This document shows positions 8,249-16,300 of a DNA stretch of 51,039 bases, piece after piece. Both the position numbers and the translations under genes were made by a program. The stretch's first letter is position 1, and each line of letters opens with the position of its first letter. The notes beneath the pieces are model-generated. The model was not told the DNA's origin, made no database searches, and was given only the letters and a program-made list of their open reading frames with translations. The DNA is from Treponema sp. (GTDB taxonomy: Bacteria; Spirochaetota; Spirochaetia; Treponematales; Treponemataceae), in assembly GCA_024696155.1 (NCBI GenBank), contig JAILHD010000104.1, forward strand, positions 1 to 51,039. The letters run 5' to 3'.

Positions 8249-9184
8249 ATGGAGACAGAAACAAAAGCCGGACTAAAAAAAGTAATTCAGCTTTTTGAAG
8301 ACGGCCAGCCCGAACAGGCACAGAAGGTTATCAGTGATCTCTTTGAAATTGATATTGAATCAAAAGAGGTTGCTTATGCCAATAAGTGCTGCATCTTCTG
8401 GATTGATGCCATTAAACGTTTACAGGACTCAGAAGATTCCTATGTGCAGAGCGAAAACATTCTTTCGGAATGGCGGGCATTTCAGAATTTCATATCCCAT
8501 GAGACATTTGTATACGAACCGGTTCTTTATGCTGTTCAGAAAGGATTTTTTTCTTCGGCTCTCTTTCAATTTTTAAAGATTGTTGACGGAATAAAAGATT
8601 CGTTCCAGCGTGCAGACATCTACAGAAAAGCCGGAATCTGCTACAAAAAGCTTGGGGATTTTGAAAACGCACGAAACTGTCTTACAGAAGCAAACAATAC
8701 GCATCCTAACCTGGCTTCGGTTCTTGCAGAACTTGCAGACTGTTATTCACTTTGCGGAGACGACAGGGTTGGAAAAGTTTTGTTTAGAGAAGCGTTTTTT
8801 AAAGCACCTGAATTCATTGAACTTGATTTTCTGGATTCGGAACTTATCAAATGTCTGATTACCCAGACACGCGACAAAGGCTTTGAAAACAAGGAGCAGC
8901 TTTACTGGATTCCTGTTTACGGAACTTTGAATGGGGTTTTCAACATAAAAAGGGAACTCACTTCTCAGGAAGCAGGACAGCTTAGAAAAAACATTTATGC
9001 AATGGAAAACGAGTTTAAAGATCCCGCTTGTAATACAAAAATTCTCGTTCCAAAGATGCTGAACCATTATTTTTGGCTGATTGATCACTATGTTCTTTCT
9101 CACGAAAGTGCAGCAAAAATTAATGAAGTTCTATTAAAGATCAAATTATTGGACTCTTCGATTTACGAAGCGTACATTAAATAA
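8249..9184 (+). CDS. TPR protein of unknown function
   Basis: A soluble 311-aa helical protein without a signal peptide or membrane segment. A recognisable TPR pair is at about residues 120-175 (RADIYRKAGICYKKLGDFENARNCLTEANNTHPNLASVLAELADCY). The remainder is helical and matches nothing I know. A TAGGA Shine-Dalgarno precedes the ATG. It shares a promoter and strand with the giant GreA, 60 bp downstream, whose own N-terminal part is also helical-repeat-like. A role linked to transcription is possible but unsupported beyond position. Confidence 0.7.
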   Translation: METETKAGLKKVIQLFEDGQPEQAQKVISDLFEIDIESKEVAYANKCCIFWIDAIKRLQDSEDSYVQSENILSEWRAFQNFISHETFVYEPVLYAVQKGFFSSALFQFLKIVDGIKDSFQRADIYRKAGICYKKLGDFENARNCLTEANNTHPNLASVLAELADCYSLCGDDRVGKVLFREAFFKAPEFIELDFLDSELIKCLITQTRDKGFENKEQLYWIPVYGTLNGVFNIKRELTSQEAGQLRKNIYAMENEFKDPACNTKILVPKMLNHYFWLIDHYVLSHESAAKINEVLLKIKLLDSSIYEAYIK

Positions 9185-9244
9185 ATACAAGGGTTTGTTT
9201 ATCACAATGAATTCCAAAACTGGAGTTTTATAGGAGTTAGTACT

Positions 9245-12004
9245 ATGGCAGATTTAATTCAGTCAGTAGAGGACATGCTTAAAGAAGCAACTTGGACCAG
9301 AGCCACTATAAGCAATTACAAAGAAAGTGACATTAAAGAGCTGGCTAAGATTTTGGAGCAGGCAAATAACGAAAACTGCGTAGATCAGATTTATGATATT
9401 TGTGCAGAGCAGCTTGTTCACTCAAAAGACAGCATCATTGCTCTTTACATTTGCGGTATTACAGATTTGAAAAAAGGCGTCCTTGATAACTCTAACCTAG
9501 AAACCCTTGTAGATATCTTCCTTAAAAATCATAAAGAGAGTGTTGTTGAATCTTTATGTGAAGATATTCTTAGCGACGACAGCACAAACCGTTTTGCTCT
9601 TAGAACTCTTGCAGACTGCTATGCAGCAGATCCAGATAAAAAAGACAAAGTTTGGGAAATCTATGCAACTTTGGTAAAAGTTGATTTTGAAGAAGCCCTT
9701 CTTGCTAAAGTTTTGGGTGAACATTTTGAATCAGCTTCTAAAGAAGATCCTGCAAACGAAAAAGTTCTGATGAAGACTGCCATTGAATACTATAAAAAAG
9801 CAATTCTTCGCTTTATCAATCAGAACAACTACAATGGCGTAAAAGAAGTTTGGACAAAACTTATTGAACTTATGCCAGGTGAATTTGACTTCTTCCAGTT
9901 GCTCCGCCGTAAAATTGCAAAATCAATGGGCGAAACAAAAACTACAAACCTTATGCAGGATTTGTATGAATGGTACAAGGCTAACAAAAAATGGAAGATT
10001 GCCATTACAATTCTTAAACAGAATCTTGAAGTTGATCCTAAAGATACATGGGCACGCAATCAGATTATTGACTGCTACCGTGGCCGCTACGAAGGTCACT
10101 CTCAGCTTGAAAACTATATCCGCTCTTCAAATCTTGGACAGAGCTACCGCAACGTATTCGAAGCTATCAACGACTTTGAAAAACACATTGCATTTGATAA
10201 GGGAAGCTTTGTTTTCCATCGCAACTGGGGTGTTGGTAGAATCCGCAAGCTTGACGGCGATTCAATCGAAATCAACTTTGGTAAAGTAGCTGGAATTAAG
10301 AGCATGAAGCTTTCTATGGCTGTAACAGCTCTTAAACCTCTTTCTAAAGACCACATCTGGGTTCTTAAGGCTACAAAAACAAAAGAAGACCTTATTAAGA
10401 TGGTTAAGGGTTACAAAGAAGACGGAAAAGAAAAGTTCGGTACTGAATGGACTCTTAAAACAATCATCAAGAGCTACAACAACAACTGTGACTTTAAACA
10501 CATTAAGGCAGAACTTGTTCCTTCAATCCTTTCTACAGGTGAATGGACATCATGGAACCAGAAAGCAAAGAAGATTCTTGATTCAAATGCAGAATTTGGT
10601 GTAGATCCTAACGATATCAACATGTACACAGTACGTGAAAACGAAATAACACCAGAAGAAAAAATGTCTAACGAATTTAAGGCTCAGAAGCAGTTCTTTG
10701 CCCGCGTAGACATTTTGATGAAGTTCTTCTACAACGACATTACTGACAATACTAGCGATTACTTTGCAGAAATGTACTCGTACTTTACAAGTTACCTCAA
10801 GAACATCAGCAAGGTTGATGAGCAGGTTCTTGGCGCTTACCTTGTTGCAAAAAGAATTGGAACAGAAGACAAAACTTATGCAATTCAGATTCCACAGACT
10901 TTTGCAGACCTTTACAACAGAATCGAAGATCCTCGTGTAATTTACGAAGATTTGAAAGATACAAAGAATACAAGCCTTCGTGCAGACTTTATCAGCTGCA
11001 TCAGACTTCTTCCTGACTGGCACACACAGTACATCAGAATGTTCCCAACTGTATTGGACATGAAGATGCTGGACACTCTTATTAAAGACGGCTACACAGA
11101 AGAAGTTCAGAAGTTCATCAAAGTTGCATTCGAGCAGTTCAAGGACTACCGTGAAGCAGTTTTGTTTATGTTCAAAGAATGCCAGGACAAAAACTGGTAC
11201 CAGGAAGCTGGCGTAAGCTACGAAAAACAGCTTATTACTTTGATTAACATCATTCAGCTTGCAGAAAGAGAGATTCTTAACCACGTTCACTCTACAGAGA
11301 ACAAAAAGATTAAGAAGACTGCTACTACCCTGCTCTTCAAAGACGATGCATTGTTCAAGTTCATGTTCAGCGGTGACGAAAGCACTGTAGTTAAGATGTA
11401 CACATTGATTGATGATACACCATTTGATGATCCAGCAGCTAAGTCTCAGACTCGTAACAAGATTTTGGAAAAATACCCAGACTTTAAGTTCCGTGTATCA
11501 GAAGAAAAATCTAATGCACAGGCTAAAGGTATGCTCGTTACAGCTAAGAAACTTGAAGAAAAGAAAGCTGAACTTGATAACATTCAGAACGTACTTCTTC
11601 CTGAAAACGCTAAGGACGTTGCAGAAGCACGTGCTAAGGGCGACTTGAAAGAAAACGCTGAATACAAAGCAGCTCGCGAACAGCAGCATATGCTTACTCT
11701 TAAAGTTCAGACTTTGCAGTCAGAAATTGCACGTGCTGTAATTTTTGACCCTACAACTTCTACAACTTCTGTAGTTTCTTTTGCAACTGTTGTTACACTT
11801 ACAAACAACGACACAGGAAAAGACGAAGTATTTACAATTCTTGGACCTTGGGAATCAGATCCAGACAACAATGTTATTTCTTACATGTCTCCGTTCGGAA
11901 ACGCAATTCTGGATAAAAAGGTTGGAGATACAGCAGTATTTACAATCAATGACCACAAGAATAACTACACAGTAAAATCTATTAAAAAGGCTACAAACTA
12001 CTAA
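9245..12004 (+). CDS. greA: Transcription elongation factor GreA, oversized spirochaete-type fusion
   Basis: A 919-aa protein whose last 157 residues (about 763-919) are a complete GreA: an N-terminal coiled coil with the tip motif GDLKENAEY at 799-807 (Asp800 and Glu803 matching the catalytic acidic pair) and the C-terminal FKBP-like domain ending DKKVGDTAVFTIND. GreA enters the RNA polymerase secondary channel and stimulates cleavage of backtracked RNA. The first 300 residues are helical-repeat-like. Residues about 318-375 (GSFVFHRNWGVGRIRKLDGDSIEINFG) resemble the Tudor-like fold of CarD-type polymerase-binding domains; this is inference from motif shape. Long GreA proteins are known in spirochaetes. 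An AGGAG sequence precedes the ATG, and a hairpin follows the stop. Confidence 0.93.
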   Translation: MADLIQSVEDMLKEATWTRATISNYKESDIKELAKILEQANNENCVDQIYDICAEQLVHSKDSIIALYICGITDLKKGVLDNSNLETLVDIFLKNHKESVVESLCEDILSDDSTNRFALRTLADCYAADPDKKDKVWEIYATLVKVDFEEALLAKVLGEHFESASKEDPANEKVLMKTAIEYYKKAILRFINQNNYNGVKEVWTKLIELMPGEFDFFQLLRRKIAKSMGETKTTNLMQDLYEWYKANKKWKIAITILKQNLEVDPKDTWARNQIIDCYRGRYEGHSQLENYIRSSNLGQSYRNVFEAINDFEKHIAFDKGSFVFHRNWGVGRIRKLDGDSIEINFGKVAGIKSMKLSMAVTALKPLSKDHIWVLKATKTKEDLIKMVKGYKEDGKEKFGTEWTLKTIIKSYNNNCDFKHIKAELVPSILSTGEWTSWNQKAKKILDSNAEFGVDPNDINMYTVRENEITPEEKMSNEFKAQKQFFARVDILMKFFYNDITDNTSDYFAEMYSYFTSYLKNISKVDEQVLGAYLVAKRIGTEDKTYAIQIPQTFADLYNRIEDPRVIYEDLKDTKNTSLRADFISCIRLLPDWHTQYIRMFPTVLDMKMLDTLIKDGYTEEVQKFIKVAFEQFKDYREAVLFMFKECQDKNWYQEAGVSYEKQLITLINIIQLAEREILNHVHSTENKKIKKTATTLLFKDDALFKFMFSGDESTVVKMYTLIDDTPFDDPAAKSQTRNKILEKYPDFKFRVSEEKSNAQAKGMLVTAKKLEEKKAELDNIQNVLLPENAKDVAEARAKGDLKENAEYKAAREQQHMLTLKVQTLQSEIARAVIFDPTTSTTSVVSFATVVTLTNNDTGKDEVFTILGPWESDPDNNVISYMSPFGNAILDKKVGDTAVFTINDHKNNYTVKSIKKATNY

Positions 12005-12032
12005 TTTAAGCGCTTTTTAATATTAGTATCTG

Positions 12033-12072
12033 GCAGGCTGTTCGGGGACTTCCTGGGCAGCCTGTTGTTTTA
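12033..12072 (+). terminator. Probable terminator after greA
   Basis: CAGGCTG at 12034-12040 pairs with CAGCCTG at 12058-12064 and is followed by TTGTTTT. The 17-nt loop is large and the U-tract is broken, so it may be leaky. Confidence 0.6.
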
Positions 12073-12092
12073 TATAGGGGGGAAAGTAACTG

Positions 12093-13049
12093 ATGTCTGA
12101 CATTTCTACAAAAATTATTGAACTTTTGCCGACTGCCTATGTTATTCCAGGACTTACAAACGTCGGAATCATTACAGAAAAACGCTGTGGTAAGACAGAT
12201 GTTTACATGATTGACTCAGGCACCACAGAAATTGACGGCGAATATATTCTTTCTATCTTAGATACTTTTTTTGAACAGCGTGGTGAAAAATATAAAATTA
12301 AGGCCATCATTAACACACACGGGCATACAGACCACACAGGTGCCAATCACTATATTCAAAAAACAACAGAATGCGACATATGGATTGCAAATCTGGAACG
12401 TCCTTATATAGAAAATCCTGTCTTGCAGGCAACAGACATCTGGGGTGGAACACCTCCGCACGAGATTCAGACAGCATATTTTAAGCCTCAGCCTTCGAAG
12501 GTAACCAAAATAATTGAAGAAGAAGACTGCATTAAATTAAGCGGCGGAAGATTCATAAGCTTTGTAATGCTTCCAGGCCATAGTTTTGAAATGACTGCAG
12601 TTGTTTATTCTGATAAAGCCGGAAAAAAAGTCGTTTTTGCAGGAGACGGAATTTTTACCCGCGATGAACTTTCCAAGCACTGGATTCCATATATGGCTCA
12701 TCCATTTAAGTTTATGGAGTCTTTGGATAAACTTTCAAAACTTGAAAACGTTGAATGGTGTATTCCAGGGCACGGCGATTTTATAAACCGGAATCTAAAT
12801 GAAACAATAGAAATGGATACTTTAGCCATTCTTGAAACAAAGCAGCTGCTTTTGAACCTGCTTTCTAAGGGAAGAAAAACCAGCGGGGAACTTTTAAAGG
12901 ATGTTGCAGATATAAATGAAATAAAATTAGGATTTGGCCAGTCCGTATTAATACGAAGCACGCTCAAATCCTATTTAGCAGCCCTGCATGACCAGGGCCT
13001 TATTAAAGTAATTATAGAAGATAATACCTTCTACTGGTATATAGCTTAG
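12093..13049 (+). CDS. Metallo-beta-lactamase-fold hydrolase with C-terminal winged helix
   Basis: A 318-aa MBL-fold protein. The metal motif THGHTDH gives His76, His78, Asp80 and His81. Further ligands appear in [14 protein letters not shown] and PGHGDF. After residue 240 a helical region ([18 protein letters not shown] and [20 protein letters not shown]) has the look of a winged helix, as in LACTB2-like and some RNA- or nucleotide-processing members. The substrate cannot be read from sequence. A GGGGGG Shine-Dalgarno lies 9-10 nt before the ATG. Its stop codon overlaps that of deoC on the other strand, with no room for separate terminators. Confidence 0.82.
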   Translation: MSDISTKIIELLPTAYVIPGLTNVGIITEKRCGKTDVYMIDSGTTEIDGEYILSILDTFFEQRGEKYKIKAIINTHGHTDHTGANHYIQKTTECDIWIANLERPYIENPVLQATDIWGGTPPHEIQTAYFKPQPSKVTKIIEEEDCIKLSGGRFISFVMLPGHSFEMTAVVYSDKAGKKVVFAGDGIFTRDELSKHWIPYMAHPFKFMESLDKLSKLENVEWCIPGHGDFINRNLNETIEMDTLAILETKQLLLNLLSKGRKTSGELLKDVADINEIKLGFGQSVLIRSTLKSYLAALHDQGLIKVIIEDNTFYWYIA

Positions 13050-13759
13050 TCTTCAAAAGCTTTTACAATTGCTTCTCCGCTTGAAGTTCCAATGCGGTTT
13101 GCACCAGCTTTAATCATATCCAAAGCAGATTCTGCACTTCTTACACCACCAGAAGCCTTTACTCCCATATCGTTTCCAACAGTTTTACGCATAAGAGCAA
13201 CATGAGCTGCAGTTGCACCGTTTGGAAGAAGTTTTCCGTCCTTATCTTTAAGGATTGCAAAACCTGTAGAAGTCTTAACAAAATCTGCACCAGCTTTTTT
13301 AGCACAAAGACAGCAGTTTTCAATCATTTTGTCGTCAAGATAGCAGGTTTCAAGAATTACTTTTACACAGATATGTTTGCCAAGTTTTTTACCTTCTGCC
13401 TTAGCAGCATCAACAACAGCAGCAATATCTGCTCCAACTTCTGAATAACGACCGTCTACAGCAGCACCAACATTGATAACCATATCAACTTCGGTAGCAC
13501 CTTTCTGAACGCAAACAGCGGCTTCGTAAGCCTTAACTTCTGAGGGTGTAGCACCAAGAGGAAATCCAACTACAGTACAAACATTTACAGAGGAACCTTC
13601 CAAAAGTTTTGCAGCAAGTGAAACGTAACTTGGATTAATACAAACTGATGCAAAACTGTACTCCTTTGCCTCTGCACAAAGTTTTTCAATCTGAGAAACA
13701 GTTGCCTGCGGTGCAAGCAATGTGTGATCAATATAAGATGATATTTCGTGTTTATTCAT
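13046..13759 (-). CDS. deoC: Deoxyribose-phosphate aldolase
   Basis: Cleaves 2-deoxyribose 5-phosphate to glyceraldehyde 3-phosphate and acetaldehyde in deoxynucleoside use. The class I TIM barrel is intact at 237 aa. The Schiff-base lysine is Lys162 in [11 protein letters not shown], the second lysine is Lys201 in [10 protein letters not shown], and Asp92 lies in ATEVDMVIN. Other deo genes are absent nearby. The gene lacks a Shine-Dalgarno: a perfect TATAAT ends exactly 6 nt before its ATG, so the mRNA is probably leaderless. Confidence 0.95.
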   Translation of the reverse strand: MNKHEISSYIDHTLLAPQATVSQIEKLCAEAKEYSFASVCINPSYVSLAAKLLEGSSVNVCTVVGFPLGATPSEVKAYEAAVCVQKGATEVDMVINVGAAVDGRYSEVGADIAAVVDAAKAEGKKLGKHICVKVILETCYLDDKMIENCCLCAKKAGADFVKTSTGFAILKDKDGKLLPNGATAAHVALMRKTVGNDMGVKASGGVRSAESALDMIKAGANRIGTSSGEAIVKAFED

Positions 13760-13765
13760 AATTCT

Positions 13766-13771
13766 ATTATA
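13766..13771 (-). promoter_or_regulatory. -10 box of a leaderless deoC promoter
   Basis: TATAAT on the minus strand, 6 nt from the deoC ATG at 13759. The -35 region is poor (TTTATT at a 17-bp spacing). Confidence 0.6.
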
Positions 13772-13781
13772 TAGAAAACGG

Positions 13782-13810
13782 TTGCCGAAATAAAGTTCTT
13801 AAGGTATATT
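13782..13810 (+). promoter_or_regulatory. Promoter of the ferredoxin gene
   Basis: TTGCCG at 13782-13787, a 17-bp spacer, and TATATT at 13805-13810, divergent from the deoC promoter. The predicted leader (about 13817-13861) holds AACTTG at 13819-13824 pairing with CAAGTT at 13839-13844, then a short U run. It could be a weak attenuator hairpin. Confidence 0.7.
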
Positions 13811-13861
13811 TATTGGAGAACTTGTCTGGCAAAATCACCAAGTTTTTATAGGAGCAAAACT

Positions 13862-14032
13862 ATGGCATTCAAAATTAACGACAGTTGTGTAAACTGCGGT
13901 ACATGCGAACCAGATTGTCCAGTTGGAGCAATTTCAGAAAGCGGAGACAAAAGAGTAATTGACGCAAATGCTTGCATCAGTTGCGGAACTTGCGCTGCTG
14001 AATGTCCAGCAGAAGCAATTGTAGAAGAGTAA
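13862..14032 (+). CDS. 2[4Fe-4S] ferredoxin, 56 aa
   Basis: A small clostridial-type ferredoxin. It has two CxxCxxCxxxCP clusters, with cysteines 9, 12, 15, 19 and 38, 41, 44, 48, so each of the two cubanes is complete. The two halves are internally similar (CVNCGTCEPDCP and CISCGTCAAECP). It would carry low-potential electrons for anaerobic oxidoreductases such as pyruvate:ferredoxin oxidoreductase or hydrogenase, none of which is encoded here. GGAG lies 8 nt before the ATG. It is a single-gene unit with its own promoter and terminator, which suits a highly expressed protein. Confidence 0.96.
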   Translation: MAFKINDSCVNCGTCEPDCPVGAISESGDKRVIDANACISCGTCAAECPAEAIVEE

Positions 14033-14052
14033 TTTCGTTTTTCGATTTTACC

Positions 14053-14093
14053 AAAAGACAGGTTCTCTGGCAGGAATCTGTCTTTTTTATTTT
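14053..14093 (+). terminator. Terminator of the ferredoxin gene
   Basis: AAAGACAG at 14054-14061 pairs with CTGTCTTT at 14078-14085 and runs into a T-rich tract. Loop of 16 nt. Confidence 0.8.
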
Positions 14094-14122
14094 AAAAACA
14101 TAAGTTATTATTTATATAAACG

Positions 14123-15094
14123 ATGAATAAAAAGTTTCTTCTTGCTGTAATCTTTTCAATTTCTTCTCTTTGGGCACAAAGCAAAATAAAGCCGGTAATA
14201 ATAGAAAAAAATACACTTCCTCAGCTAGACAGTCTTCAGGCATATTTATATATAGAAGACGGTGAATCAAAAAAACAGATAAAAAACGAACAGTTCAATC
14301 AGTACACTACAATTGTAGAAGACAACAGCAAAGCTGTTATGGCAGGCCGTGAACCAGAATTTCTTTTTTTTAAGTACAAGGTTGCAGAAAGATTTACGGT
14401 GCTGGAACTTTGCGCCCGCTGCAATATTAATTACGACACAATAATCACGCTTAATTCAATTGCCAGTAAAGATGATGTAATTAAAGGCGAAACTCTTATT
14501 ATTCCAACCGTTCAGGGACTTTTTATCCCGCTTGATAAATGCCACAACGCAATAGAAACACTTTTACAGCAAAATTATAAAAATCAAAACTTAACAAATC
14601 CAATCTTATACTTTACAATTGAAGGACGAAGTTTTGTATTTTTGCAGGGCAAAAGGCTTAGTCCAACAGAACGGGCCTTTTATCTTGATTCCAGTTTGAG
14701 ACTGCCGCTGGATGAAAATTCTTTTTATGTATCTTCTGAGTTTGGTTCCCGAAAGAATCCTCTTTCAGGTCAGATTAAAAATCACAATGGAATTGACCTT
14801 GCAGCCGAAGAAGGAACTCCTGTCTATGCCGTAAAAGACGGAGATGTGGCTTATACTGTTAGTAACGACCCCACATTCGGGAACTACATCATTTTGAGCC
14901 ATGATTTGGGAAAACAAAGCAGTGTTTACGCCCATCTTTCCAAAATCTTTGTTGAACAGTACAGCTTTGTAAAAAAAGGAACAATCATCGGACTTGTGGG
15001 ACACACAGGAATGGCGACAGGGGATCATTTACACTTTGAAATCCGCAAGGGTGGAAAAGCCTTGAATCCGCGTGAAAAGTTAAATTTTAAATAG
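14123..15094 (+). CDS. Exported LysM and M23 peptidase-domain protein
   Basis: A 323-aa protein with a signal peptide ending near SLWAQS. A LysM-like domain spans about residues 84-130 (YKVAERFTVLELCARCNINYDTIITLNSI...GETLIIP). A full M23 (lysostaphin-type) domain follows from about 203. Its zinc ligands are His221 and Asp225 (HNGIDLA) and His304 (DHLHFE), with His302 and His271 (YAHLS) as catalytic positions. It should be an active peptidoglycan endopeptidase in the periplasm, or an amidase activator if inactive in vivo. No Shine-Dalgarno is visible, and TATTAT and TATAAA strings crowd the start. The PEGA protein follows 6 bp later. Confidence 0.9.
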   Translation: MNKKFLLAVIFSISSLWAQSKIKPVIIEKNTLPQLDSLQAYLYIEDGESKKQIKNEQFNQYTTIVEDNSKAVMAGREPEFLFFKYKVAERFTVLELCARCNINYDTIITLNSIASKDDVIKGETLIIPTVQGLFIPLDKCHNAIETLLQQNYKNQNLTNPILYFTIEGRSFVFLQGKRLSPTERAFYLDSSLRLPLDENSFYVSSEFGSRKNPLSGQIKNHNGIDLAAEEGTPVYAVKDGDVAYTVSNDPTFGNYIILSHDLGKQSSVYAHLSKIFVEQYSFVKKGTIIGLVGHTGMATGDHLHFEIRKGGKALNPREKLNFK

Positions 15095-15100
15095 GATGTA

Positions 15101-16105
15101 ATGAAGACAGGTTTGAAGCTCAAAAAACTATCTTTCCTCTTTTTATTTCCGATGGTAGTTTTACCGGCGGAATCTGAGCTTTTTGCAGAATCATTTAGAA
15201 CAAGTAAACTTCATTACGCAACAATAGAACAGACTTTGGATTTTGAAACTCAAAAATCACTTGGCACAAACGAGGCTCTTGCAATAAAACTGCCTGAAAA
15301 CCGCAGATTTATAGAAGGCATTGAAGTAAAATTTGACATACCAGAAGACGTTGCTTACTGGCAGGACTGCGTTGCATGTTCTGTTTACGATAAAATAACG
15401 CCTTCTCCATCTGAAAGTCAGATTGACTATTCGGGAGACAGAAAGTTTGTAAGTACTTTTCCAAGCAGACTTTCGTGGGTGCTTCAGATTCCTTTAAAAC
15501 AGACAACTCTATTAAAACAGAATCAGTACACCACCCTTATGGACGTTACAGATTTTTCTGATGGTGTGATTTTTATCCGACTTCAGCCAGTTATGAAGGG
15601 TGTACCAGAAGAAACTCTTGCAGCAATAATAAAAACTTCTATTAAACCGATTCTTTCTGATCAGGGGGAACTAAAAGTTTCTCTTACAACTTTAAGCGGT
15701 AAAAAACCTGAACAGTGCACTGTCTATATAGATGAAAAACTTACAACTCTTTCTAAAGAAAATACAATTCTTTTAGAAAAAGGCGTACACGACGTTTCTG
15801 TAACTTCTACTTCTTACCGTAACGAAGTCCGCACAGTGCGAATTGACCAGGCAAAAACAACTGAACTTAAAATTGAACTTAAAAGCATTGAACCTGCAAT
15901 TTTTGTAACAGCTCCAGAAGGTTCAGCAATTTTTCTGGATGACAAGCCGTTTAAAAATCTTGGCAAAGAATACATAATTTCAGAAGGAGAGCATAAAATC
16001 CGGTTTACAATCGGTGATTATGAAATTACACGCACACTTTCTGTAATTAAAGGCAAATCTTATAAAATCAACTGCTCTGTAGACCTTCAGATTGAAGAAG
16101 AATAA
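15101..16105 (+). CDS. Exported PEGA-domain protein
   Basis: A 334-aa protein with an N-terminal signal peptide (LKKLSFLFLFPMVVLPAESELFAES). Residues about 30-185 are a beta-rich region I cannot place. Two PEGA-like repeats follow, at about 190-262 (KPEQCTVYIDEKLTTLSKENTILLEKGVHDVSVTSTSY) and 265-334 (PAIFVTAPEGSAIFLDDKPFKNLG, then EGEHKIRFTIGDYEITRTLSV). PEGA modules are common in surface or periplasmic spirochaete proteins. It is co-directional with and 6 bp after the LysM/M23 peptidase, suggesting a shared cell-wall role. Confidence 0.78.
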   Translation: MKTGLKLKKLSFLFLFPMVVLPAESELFAESFRTSKLHYATIEQTLDFETQKSLGTNEALAIKLPENRRFIEGIEVKFDIPEDVAYWQDCVACSVYDKITPSPSESQIDYSGDRKFVSTFPSRLSWVLQIPLKQTTLLKQNQYTTLMDVTDFSDGVIFIRLQPVMKGVPEETLAAIIKTSIKPILSDQGELKVSLTTLSGKKPEQCTVYIDEKLTTLSKENTILLEKGVHDVSVTSTSYRNEVRTVRIDQAKTTELKIELKSIEPAIFVTAPEGSAIFLDDKPFKNLGKEYIISEGEHKIRFTIGDYEITRTLSVIKGKSYKINCSVDLQIEEE

Positions 16106-16175
16106 ATTTTGCAAAATTCCTTAAAAATCCTTTTTTAAATTAAAGTTTTTGCCACTCATACCCGATATTATAAAT

Positions 16176-16257
16176 GTCGGGAACATTTTCCCCTCCCACC
16201 CATGTTCCCGACTGCCTGATTAAGGCATGGCGCAGATACATTCTGCGCCTTTTTTTT
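16176..16257 (+). ncRNA. Candidate small RNA: three hairpins, C-rich loop, own terminator
   Basis: The first hairpin is perfect: GTCGGGAACA at 16176-16185 pairs with TGTTCCCGAC at 16203-16212, around a 17-nt loop holding CCCCTCCCACCC. The second is TGCCT (16213-16217) with AGGCA (16223-16227). The third, GGCGCAG (16229-16235) with CTGCGCC (16243-16249), is followed by eight Ts. A TATTAT or TATAAA -10 lies just upstream at 16166-16174, so a transcript could begin at about 16178 and end near 16257. The C-rich loop could pair with Shine-Dalgarno sequences. The alternative is a double terminator for the PEGA gene. Confidence 0.5.
16229..16257 (+). terminator. Strong intrinsic terminator before the PBP1A gene
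   Basis: A 7-bp GC stem (GGCGCAG with CTGCGCC), a 7-nt loop and an 8-nt T run. It ends transcripts from the LysM/M23-PEGA pair and any small RNA starting near 16178. Confidence 0.88.
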
Positions 16258-16284
16258 GCCCTTTTCGTATATTCAAAAAAACTG

Positions 16285-16290
16285 TATAAT
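16285..16290 (+). promoter_or_regulatory. -10 box of the PBP1A promoter
   Basis: Perfect TATAAT ending 10 nt before the ATG at 16301, with no Shine-Dalgarno between. The leader is at most a few nucleotides. The best -35 at 17 bp spacing is TTTTCG, which is weak. Confidence 0.55.
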
Positions 16291-16300
16291 TTCTTCTATT

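Noticed and set aside
10583..11290. Long minus-strand open frame inside greA (235 codons)
   Set aside because: It is antisense to a well-supported coding sequence and its Cys/Phe/Val-rich translation resembles no protein.
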